Of a stretch of 22,132 nucleotides of DNA, positions 16,683 to 22,132 are shown in pieces (within the stretch, counting starts at the first letter, position 1; every line of letters starts with the position of its first letter). The stretch lies in assembly GCA_036525535.1 (NCBI GenBank), contig DATDAH010000245.1, positions 1 through 22,132 on the forward strand, read 5' to 3'. The notes beneath the pieces were generated by a model, which saw only the letters and a list, made by a program, of their open reading frames with translations, searched no databases and was not told the origin of the DNA. Origin of the DNA: DATDAH01 sp036525535. Lineage in GTDB: Bacteria; Actinomycetota; Acidimicrobiia; Acidimicrobiales; DATDAH01. The position numbers and the translations under genes were made by a program.

Positions 16683-17254
16683 CAGACGTGCTCCTGGTAC
16701 GACTCGTAGGCGGCGTCGGGCTCGCCGTTGGGGCGCCACCACTCGATGTTCTCGAAGGACGTCTCCCAGTCGGCCGGGTCCTTCCACTTGGCCTCGACCC
16801 GCATGCCCATGCGGACCTGGTCATGGGGGATCTCCTGGATGAGGCCGAAGACCGCCAGGTCGGCGCCGTCGGGCACCACCAGGGCCGAGGCGTAGGGGAT
16901 CTCGATGCCCCGGCCCGTGAACTCGACGTTCACGACGCAGAAGCTGACGACCGTGCCCACGCTCGGCAGCTCGACGACCTCCTCGGTGGGGATGCCGTCG
17001 ACGGGACAGGCGCCCCGGGAGGGGACGTAGACCTTGCCGCATTTTGGGCACCGCTCACCCAGGAGCTTGCCCTCGGCCATTCCCCGCAGGAAGCGGGACT
17101 GGCTGATGCCGGCGGTGTACGTGTAGTCCAGCCGGGCCGGCGTGCGGATCGACTTGACCGGCTCCACGCCGTCGATGGCGGCGATGCCGGAGGTGGCCAC
17201 GGCGGGCTGGGACCAGAGGCCATCCGGGAACGGGCTGACGGTGACCTCGCTCAT
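16682..17254 (-). CDS. DUF35 Zn-ribbon/OB-fold partner protein, three-Cys ribbon
   Basis: 190 residues. After about 50 extra N-terminal residues there is a helix (SRFLRGMAEGKLLGERC), a rubredoxin-like zinc ribbon (CPKCG-x-VYVPSRGACPVDG), and an OB-fold (VVELPSVGTVVSFCVVNVEFTG, IPYASALVVPDGADLAVFGLIQ, MRVEAKWKD). The fourth ribbon Cys is Asp (CPVD), so zinc binding may be weakened. DUF35 proteins bind acyl-CoA and partner thiolase-like enzymes: in ChsH2-Ltp2 the DUF35 domain is needed for aldolase activity. It sits directly before the two thiolase-like genes, with an ATGA overlap on one side and TGATG on the other, so a stoichiometric complex is likely. Confidence 0.88.
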   Translation of the reverse strand: MSEVTVSPFPDGLWSQPAVATSGIAAIDGVEPVKSIRTPARLDYTYTAGISQSRFLRGMAEGKLLGERCPKCGKVYVPSRGACPVDGIPTEEVVELPSVGTVVSFCVVNVEFTGRGIEIPYASALVVPDGADLAVFGLIQEIPHDQVRMGMRVEAKWKDPADWETSFENIEWWRPNGEPDAAYESYQEHV

Positions 17255-17700
17255 GTCGCCGTCTCCGGCTCGAAGCAGGCGATGTCGGTGATGGCCCCCT
17301 CCCGCTCGTCAGCCCAGCGGACCCGGACCCGCATGCCGGTGCTCATGGCGTCGACCGAGCCGGCGTCGACGGCGTGCAGCATCGCCGTGTCGGACCCGTC
17401 GAGGCGGATCAGGGCCCAGGCGAACGGCGTGGACAGGGGGTTGCCCGTCCGGGGCTCGCTGACCCAGGCCCAGCTCGTCACCTCGCCCGCGGCGCCGACC
17501 TCGACCAGCTCGGTCAGGGGCTCGGAGGTCCGGGGGTCGTACTCGACGGGCGGGCACATCACCCCGCCGTCGACCATCCGCACGCCGACCAGCACCCCTT
17601 CGCGCAGCCCGGTGAAGAAGGCCGACTGCACGGGGCCGACGGTCCGGGTGAACGGATACTCGACCACGAGGGGCGCACTCAGGACGTCGCTCTCGCTCAT
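17251..17700 (-). CDS. DUF35-type OB-fold protein lacking the zinc ribbon
   Basis: 149 residues and first gene of the four-gene run. The helix before the ribbon is recognisable (SAFFTGLREGVLVGVR). The ribbon itself has decayed: a single Cys in VMCPPVEYDPRTSEP. The OB-fold follows (TELVEVGAAGEVTSWAWV, PFAWALIRLDGSDTAMLHAVDAG, MRVRVRWADER). It may scaffold one of the thiolase-like proteins while the other DUF35 protein serves its partner. I use the ATG at 17700; in-frame GTGs at 17703 and 17712 are alternatives and none has a ribosome site. TAGTGT (17715-17710) as a -10 would give a leaderless mRNA. A KstR-like box lies 12 bp upstream. Confidence 0.82.
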   Translation of the reverse strand: MSESDVLSAPLVVEYPFTRTVGPVQSAFFTGLREGVLVGVRMVDGGVMCPPVEYDPRTSEPLTELVEVGAAGEVTSWAWVSEPRTGNPLSTPFAWALIRLDGSDTAMLHAVDAGSVDAMSTGMRVRVRWADEREGAITDIACFEPETAT

Positions 17701-17712
17701 CACCGCCGACAC

Positions 17713-17726
17713 TAGAACACGTTCCA
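17713..17726. promoter_or_regulatory. KstR-like TetR-family operator
   Basis: TAGAACACGTTCCA matches the published KstR consensus TnnAACnnGTTnnA at every fixed position. It is 12 bp before the ATG of the DUF35-DUF35-thiolase-thiolase run and overlaps the best -10 (TAGTGT, minus strand), a position suited to repression. Mycobacterial Rv3521-ltp4-ltp3, the closest gene set I know, belongs to the KstR regulon. Other acyl-CoA-responsive TetR regulators bind similar sequences, so KstR itself is inferred. Confidence 0.7.
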
Positions 17727-17777
17727 GTTCCGACCCGAAATTGCTTCTGTTCGCTGCGGAAACCGCAACCGATCGAC

Positions 17778-17800
17778 GCCAGAACGAGCTGGCTCGAGCC
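17778..17800 (-). terminator. Palindromes just after the crotonase stop
   Basis: Immediately 3' of the crotonase TGA are GGCTCGAGCC (17791-17800, perfect palindrome) and, overlapping it, GCCAG-6-CTGGC (17778-17793). The second contains the 9-mer CGTTCTGGC (minus strand 17786-17778) shared with two other hairpins in the window. Stems are short and there is no U-tract, so terminator function is tentative. Confidence 0.4.
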
Positions 17801-18577
17801 TCAGTCCCCGGGCTGGTAGGTCCAGTTGGGCTCGCGCTTCTCGGCGAACGCCTGGCGGGCCTCGGCCGAGTCCGGGTGCTGGAGGAGGCGGCGGGTGTAG
17901 CCCTGCTCGGTTCGGTAGGCCTCCTTCAATGGGAGGAACTCGGTCTCGTTGAGGGCTTCCTTGGCGAGGCGCAGGGCCAGCGGGCTCTTGGTTGCCAGCG
18001 CCGCGGCCATCTCGCCGGCCGTCGCCGCCAGCTCGGCGAGCGGTACGACCCGGTTGACGGCACCCAGCCGGTGCAGCTCGGCCGCCGATGCGGGCACGCC
18101 GGTGAGGAACAGCTCCCGCACCTTGGGTCGACCCAGCAGCAGGCTCAGGTGGGCGCTGGCGCCGAGCAGGCCGACGTTGATCTCGGTGGTGCCGAACGTG
18201 GCGTGGTCGGCGGCGACGATCAGGTCGCACACCGCGGCGTACGCCAGCCCCGCACCCAGGGCCGGCCCGTTGACGGCGGCGATGACGGGGACGGCGCAGT
18301 CGTACACCGCCTCGAGGGCCTCTCGCGGGAGGCGGCCCGGGTCGTCGGGATCGGCCTCGGTGTCGTCGGAGTCGAAGGTCTTCAGGTCGACCCCGGCCAT
18401 GAAGGCCTTGTCGCCTGCGCCGGTGAACACGGCGACCCGGACGTGTGGGTCCTCGCCGAGGGCGCGGAACGAGTCCCGCAACTCGACCATCGTCGACCGG
18501 GTGATGGCGTTCACGGGCGGGCGATCGAGGGTGACGGTGGCCACGTGATCGGCGAGGTCGAGCGTGAGGTCCCCCAC
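17801..18577 (-). CDS. Enoyl-CoA hydratase/isomerase (crotonase) family protein
   Basis: 258 residues from the GTG at 18577. Crotonase features: HVATVTLDRPPVNAI near the N-terminus, oxyanion-hole segments FMAGVDLKTF and VNGPALGAGLAYAAVCDLIVAAD, and both Glu residues of hydratases (TTEINVG and RELFLTG), so hydration of trans-2-enoyl-CoA in beta-oxidation is plausible. A different crotonase reaction cannot be excluded. An ATG at 18595 would add six residues (MVGIAP), but its codon overlaps a plus-strand ATG of the divergent synthetase as CATG. The GTG has AGGGA upstream and gives a typical family N-terminus. Confidence 0.9.
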   Translation of the reverse strand: MGDLTLDLADHVATVTLDRPPVNAITRSTMVELRDSFRALGEDPHVRVAVFTGAGDKAFMAGVDLKTFDSDDTEADPDDPGRLPREALEAVYDCAVPVIAAVNGPALGAGLAYAAVCDLIVAADHATFGTTEINVGLLGASAHLSLLLGRPKVRELFLTGVPASAAELHRLGAVNRVVPLAELAATAGEMAAALATKSPLALRLAKEALNETEFLPLKEAYRTEQGYTRRLLQHPDSAEARQAFAEKREPNWTYQPGD

Positions 18578-18589
18578 GGGCGCAATCCC

Positions 18590-18595
18590 TACCAT
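18590..18595 (+). promoter_or_regulatory. Possible -10 element for a leaderless acyl-CoA synthetase mRNA
   Basis: TACCAT fits TAnnnT and ends 7 nt before the ATG at 18603, which would put transcription start on the start codon. No good -35 or Shine-Dalgarno is seen. Weak inference from spacing alone. Confidence 0.25.
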
Positions 18596-18602
18596 GCCCC
18601 CG

Positions 18603-20294
18603 ATGCCTGACGCTCCATTGTCCTGGGACGAAGCGGTGGCTCAGGTCACCGGCCCCGGCGGTCGCTATCCCCTGGTCGACGCCACCATCGACGGCCGGAC
18701 CTACAAGGTCTTCGCCAACACGCCGCCCTCGCTGCGCTTCCTGTTCGAGATGGCCAGCGGCTACGGCGACAAGGACTACCTCGTGTACGAGGACGAACGC
18801 CTGACCTTCGCCGACGTCTGGAGCCAGGTCGGAGCCATGGGCGCCCTGCTTCACGACCGCTACGGCGTCCGCTACGGCGATCGGGTGGCCATCGCCATGC
18901 GCAACTACCCCGAGTGGATCGTGGCGTTCCAGGCCATCACCTCCATCGGGGCCGTGGCCGTGGCTCTCAACGCCTGGTGGACCACCGACGAGCTGGAGTA
19001 CGGCTTCCAGGACTGCGGGGCCAAGGTGTGCGTCGCCGACCAGGAGCGGGTCGAGCGCCTCGCTCCCGTACAGGCCGGCCTCGGGCTGGCCGTGATCGGC
19101 GTGCGCCTCACCGCCGACGTCGACGGCGTCGACCGGCTGGAGGACGTGCTCGACCCGACCGCCACCCTCCCGGAGGTCGCCATCGCGCCCGACGACGACG
19201 CCACCATCCTCTACACCTCGGGCACGACCGGTCACCCGAAGGGGGCGGTGTCCACCCACCGAGCCGTCCTCAGCGGCCTGCTGGCCTTCGGCGCCCGCTC
19301 CTCGGTGAGCGCCCTGATGGAGCCGCCGAAGGCCGACGACGGCCCGAAGGACCGCACCGCCTACATCCTGGTCGTCCCCCTGTTCCACGCCACCGGCCTG
19401 ATCCCGGTCCTGCTCGGGACCACGGCGTCGGGGGCGAAGCTGGTGATGATGTACCGCTGGAGCCCCGAGCGGGCCCTGGAGCTCATCGAGCGGGAGCGGG
19501 TGACCGCCTTCGTGGGGGTGCCCACCATGTCCTGGGACCTGCTCGAGTCCCCCGACTTCGAGAAGCGGGACACGTCCAGCCTGGTGTCCGTCGGCGGCGG
19601 CGGTGCGCCGGCCCCGCCCGAGCTGGTGCGCCGGGTCGACCAGGGCTTCCGTCACGGCAAGCCCCAGATCGGCTACGGCATGACCGAGACCAACGCCTAC
19701 GGGCCGGGCAACAGCGGGGCCGACTACCTGCGCAAGCCGACCAGCTCCGGGCGCGCCGTCCCGGTCATGGAGGTCCGGGTGGTCGACGACGAGGGCAATC
19801 CGGTGCCCACCGGCGAGGTGGGTGAGATCTGCTTCCGGGGCCCGAACCTCATCCGGGGCTATTGGAACAACCCCGAGGCCACTGCCGAGGTGATCGACGC
19901 CGACGGTTGGCTGCGCTCGGGCGATCTCGGCCGCCTCGACGACGAAGGCTTCATCTACGTCGAGGACCGGGCCAAGGACATGGTCCTGCGGGCGGGCGAG
20001 AACATCTACTGCGCCGAGGTCGAAGGGGCCGTCTACGAGTTCCCCGGCGTGGCCGAGGCCGCCGTCTTCGGCGTCCCCCACGAGCGCCTCGGCGAGGAGG
20101 TGGCGCTGGCCGTGGTCCCGACCGCCGAGGGCATCGACGTGGACGCCCTGCTGGCCCACCTGAAGCAGCACCTGGCTGCCTTCAAGGTCCCCTCCATCGT
20201 GGAGGTCCGCCACGAGCGCCTCCCCCGCAACGCCAGCGGCAAGGTCCTCAAACGCGACCTGCGCGACGCCACCGCCGCCCCGTCCTCCGGCTGA
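18603..20294 (+). CDS. Acyl-CoA synthetase (FadD-like, ANL superfamily)
   Basis: Activates a carboxylic acid as acyl-AMP, then acyl-CoA; cytoplasmic. The product is 563 residues, a usual length. Core motifs in order: YTSGTTGHPKG (P-loop, A3), VPLFHATG, GYGMTETN (A5), ELR-like YWNNPEAT...GWLRSGDLG (A7), DRAKDMVLRAGENIYCAEVE (A8 hinge), and NASGKVLKRDL carrying the catalytic C-terminal Lys (A10). Chain length or steroid-acid specificity cannot be read. ATG 18603 (MPDAPLSW) is chosen; an ATG three codons earlier (18594) overlaps the possible crotonase ATG. The neighbouring crotonase and thiolase-like genes suggest lipid or steroid catabolism. It ends at a strong hairpin shared with the convergent amidohydrolase. 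Confidence 0.93.
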   Translation: MPDAPLSWDEAVAQVTGPGGRYPLVDATIDGRTYKVFANTPPSLRFLFEMASGYGDKDYLVYEDERLTFADVWSQVGAMGALLHDRYGVRYGDRVAIAMRNYPEWIVAFQAITSIGAVAVALNAWWTTDELEYGFQDCGAKVCVADQERVERLAPVQAGLGLAVIGVRLTADVDGVDRLEDVLDPTATLPEVAIAPDDDATILYTSGTTGHPKGAVSTHRAVLSGLLAFGARSSVSALMEPPKADDGPKDRTAYILVVPLFHATGLIPVLLGTTASGAKLVMMYRWSPERALELIERERVTAFVGVPTMSWDLLESPDFEKRDTSSLVSVGGGGAPAPPELVRRVDQGFRHGKPQIGYGMTETNAYGPGNSGADYLRKPTSSGRAVPVMEVRVVDDEGNPVPTGEVGEICFRGPNLIRGYWNNPEATAEVIDADGWLRSGDLGRLDDEGFIYVEDRAKDMVLRAGENIYCAEVEGAVYEFPGVAEAAVFGVPHERLGEEVALAVVPTAEGIDVDALLAHLKQHLAAFKVPSIVEVRHERLPRNASGKVLKRDLRDATAAPSSG

Positions 20295-20298
20295 CCAC

Positions 20299-20352
20299 CC
20301 GTTCTGGTTGCGCCGAGCCGCGGCCCACCGCGGCAGGGTGCAGCCAGAACGG
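20299..20352. terminator. Bidirectional hairpin between convergent gene ends
   Basis: The outer stem CCGTTCTGGTTGC (20299-20311) pairs with GCAGCCAGAACGG (20340-20352), 13 pairs with one G-U. Inside it GCCGCGG (20317-20323) pairs with CCGCGGC (20328-20334) around CCCA. It fills the gap between the synthetase TGA (20292-20294) and the amidohydrolase stop (20355-20353) almost exactly, so it probably ends both transcripts. The outer arms match the hairpin at 7052-7107. Confidence 0.8.
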
Positions 20353-22059
20353 TCAGGTGGGGGCGGGTTGGGCGCCGCGGATGAGCCTGCCGGGGAGGGC
20401 GCCGGTGGACTCGCCGTCGCGGAAGGTGACCTCGCCGGCCACCACCGTCGTGCGGTAGCCGGTGGCGCGCTGGATGTAGCGCTTGCCGCCGGCGGGGAGG
20501 TCCTGGACCATCTCGGGGGCGAGGATCCCGAGGGCCTGCTCGTCGATCAGGTTCAGGTCGGCCCGGTAGCCGGGGGCCAGCACGCCGCGGTCGTGCAGGC
20601 CGACCAACCCGGCCGTCTCCCGGGTCTGCTGGCTCACCAGCCATTCCAGAGGGAGCGGCTCGGCCACGTCCCGGCCCCAGTGGCTGACCAGGTAGGTCGG
20701 CATCGAGCCGTCGCAGATCATCCCGCAGTGGGCCCCGGCGTCGCCGAGCCCCGGGACGGTGTGGGGATGCAGGAGCATCTCCCGGATGGTGGCGAAGTCC
20801 CGGTCGGCGTAGTTGGCGAAGGGCAGGTAGAGCAGGCCCCGACCGTCCCGCTCCAGCATGACGTCGAGAGCCACGTCGACCGCCTCCCGACCCTCCCGGG
20901 TGGCAACGGCCTCGATGCTGCGCTCGGCGCCGGGGTCGTACTCCGGCGGGTCGCCCAGCGGGAAGATCCCGTCGTAGGACCCGAAGGCCAGGCCGCCGTT
21001 CGTCAGCTCGCCGAGCACGGTGGCCCGGACCTCCGGGGCGCGCAGCCGGGCCACCCGCTCGCCCAGGTCCAGCGCCGCCATCGCCTGGTAGGTCGGTGAG
21101 GCGACCAGCGGGTGCAGGCGGCCCTCGAGGCCCAGGAGCACGCCGACCGGACGGGAGGCGACCTGACCCCGAATGGGCACGCCGTCGGCCTGGGCCTCGG
21201 TGATCTTGGCCAGGAGGGCCCGCCAGTCGCCCCGGTGGACCTCGGACAAGGTGGTGATGGACAGCGGTCGTCCGCTGACCTCGGCCATGGCGCGGACCAG
21301 CGCGAACTCGCCGTCCAGGTCGACGAGGTCAGCCACCAGCTGGAGGACGCCCATCCCGGTGGCGCCCACACCCCTGGCGATGCCCAGCAGCTCGTCGGCC
21401 GTGGCCGTCAGGCTCGGCGTCGGCCGCCCGTCGCTCGAACGGTGGTTGACCGTCCGGGAGGTCGTGAAGCCGAGGGCCCCGGCTCGGACTCCGTCGGCCG
21501 CCAGCCGGCCCATCGTCTCGATCTCGTCGGCCGTCGGGACTTCGGTGTGCTCGGCGCCGCGGTCGCCCATCACGTAGCCGCGGAGTGCGCCGTGCGGGAC
21601 CTGCGCGGCCACGTCCATGGCGTGGGGCAGTCCGTCGAGCACGTCGAGGTACTCCGGGAAGCTCTCCCACCCCCAGCTGATGCCCTCGGCCAGCGCCGTG
21701 CCCGGGATGTCCTCGACGCCCTCCATCAGGGCGATCAACCAGTCGTGACGGTCGGGCATCACCGGCGCGAACCCGACGCCGCAGTTGCCCATGACCACGG
21801 TCGTGACGCCCTGCCACGAGGAAGGGGTCAGCAGCGGGTCCCAGGTGACCTGACCGTCGTAGTGGGTGTGGACGTCGACCCAGCCGGGCGTGACCAGCAG
21901 CCCCGTGGCGTCCAGCTCCTCCCGGCCCCCAGCGGCGACGTCACCGACGGCGGTGATCCGACCGTCGTCGACGGCCACGTCGGCCGCCCGCCGTTCCGCT
22001 CCGGTCCCGTCGACGACCGTCCCGCCCCGGACGACCAGGTCGTGCTCCCCCGAGGCCAT
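20353..22059 (-). CDS. Amidohydrolase family 3 protein, N-acyl-D-amino-acid deacylase-like
   Basis: 568 residues with the amidohydrolase layout: an N-terminal beta sandwich (DLVVRGGTVVDGTG...VDDGRITAVGD), then TPGWVDVHTHYDGQ with the metal His pair, MGNCGVGFAP with the metal-bridging Cys typical of D-aminoacylases, GALGFTTSR, and GDAGAHCGMICDGSMPTYLV with the catalytic Asp. A C-terminal sandwich returns (GVLAPGYRADLNLIDEQAL...YRTTVVAGEVTFRDGEST). It probably cleaves an N-acyl or cyclic amide bond; many actinobacterial paralogues have unknown substrates, so D-amino-acid deacylation is only the family guess. ATG 22059 overlaps the upstream stop as TGATG; an in-frame GTG lies one codon earlier. 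Confidence 0.9.
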   Translation of the reverse strand: MASGEHDLVVRGGTVVDGTGAERRAADVAVDDGRITAVGDVAAGGREELDATGLLVTPGWVDVHTHYDGQVTWDPLLTPSSWQGVTTVVMGNCGVGFAPVMPDRHDWLIALMEGVEDIPGTALAEGISWGWESFPEYLDVLDGLPHAMDVAAQVPHGALRGYVMGDRGAEHTEVPTADEIETMGRLAADGVRAGALGFTTSRTVNHRSSDGRPTPSLTATADELLGIARGVGATGMGVLQLVADLVDLDGEFALVRAMAEVSGRPLSITTLSEVHRGDWRALLAKITEAQADGVPIRGQVASRPVGVLLGLEGRLHPLVASPTYQAMAALDLGERVARLRAPEVRATVLGELTNGGLAFGSYDGIFPLGDPPEYDPGAERSIEAVATREGREAVDVALDVMLERDGRGLLYLPFANYADRDFATIREMLLHPHTVPGLGDAGAHCGMICDGSMPTYLVSHWGRDVAEPLPLEWLVSQQTRETAGLVGLHDRGVLAPGYRADLNLIDEQALGILAPEMVQDLPAGGKRYIQRATGYRTTVVAGEVTFRDGESTGALPGRLIRGAQPAPT

Positions 22060-22132
22060 CACGAGAACGGGTCGCCCTCGCCGGAGATCTGGGCGGACTC
22101 GCCGTCCTGGTCGCCCACGGTGACCACGACGA
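22059..22132 (-). CDS. 3' end of a gene upstream of the amidohydrolase (partial, unidentified)
   Basis: The minus strand from the window edge reads VVVTVGDQDGESAQISGEGDPFS and ends in TGA at 22061-22059. That stop shares one base with the amidohydrolase ATG (TGATG). The coupling makes a real co-transcribed gene likely. The 23 visible residues are too few to identify the family. Confidence 0.55.
   Translation of the reverse strand, partial: VVVTVGDQDGESAQISGEGDPFS

Noticed and set aside
17712..20213. A long minus-strand frame across the acyl-CoA synthetase and crotonase
   Set aside because: It is a low-complexity antisense shadow of two clearly homologous genes and carries no recognisable domain.

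Overview
The window is very GC-rich, densely coded DNA from a high-GC Gram-positive bacterium. The mix of genes fits an actinobacterium, most likely of the Acidimicrobiia type: a type-2 (archaeal-like) ValRS, a DUF2510 protein, an excisionase-type HTH fused to a TOBE domain beside mod genes, and a KstR-like box before DUF35/lipid-transfer thiolase genes. The phylum-level call is fairly safe; the class is inference. I see no tRNA, rRNA, CRISPR array, IS element or phage gene, and no stretch over 300 bases without a gene (the longest gap, 161 bases, is at 10654-10814).

Layout. (1) 1-5096: cysS (-) and valS (+) are divergent across 87 bp. valS converges on an MscS-type channel gene and the two stop codons overlap. 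A partial gene starts at the left edge on the minus strand. (2) 5127-8931: a membrane-anchored three-cupredoxin NirK-like copper protein (-) is divergent from an HTH-TOBE regulator (+). The regulator is followed by a strong hairpin and by modB-modC, with no modA. (3) 8953-10653: a secreted SGNH hydrolase coupled to a 54-residue ORF (-), divergent from an SDR dehydrogenase (+). The 37-bp gap is filled by two palindromes. (4) 10815-14401 (-): DUF2510 membrane protein, NTF2/SnoaL-like protein, alpha/beta hydrolase, a small anchored protein with a Gly-Asn tail, and a YpfJ-type zinc metallopeptidase, all closely spaced. (5) 14471-17700 (-): DUF35, DUF35, thiolase-like, thiolase-like, with all junctions overlapping. 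A TetR-type box matching the KstR consensus TnnAACnnGTTnnA lies 12 bp upstream. (6) 17801-20294: a crotonase (-) and an acyl-CoA synthetase (+) with abutting starts. (7) 20353-22132: an amidohydrolase of the N-acyl-D-amino-acid deacylase family (-), coupled to a partial upstream gene.

How they fit together. Block 5 looks like the Ltp3/Ltp4/DUF35 set of the mycobacterial KstR (cholesterol) regulon. Both thiolase-like proteins lack the nucleophilic Cys and the GHP-type His, so aldol-type or other non-thiolase chemistry is likely. The crotonase and acyl-CoA synthetase beside it suit acyl-CoA catabolism. Block 2 pairs a copper enzyme with molybdate transport, but nothing in the sequence proves a shared function.

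The most unexpected non-coding signal is the 9-mer CGTTCTGGC. It occurs three times, each time in the short DNA just 3' of a stop codon and each time inside an inverted repeat. One copy forms a 20-bp-arm hairpin with an ATG in its loop, which argues that modB starts later, at 7130.
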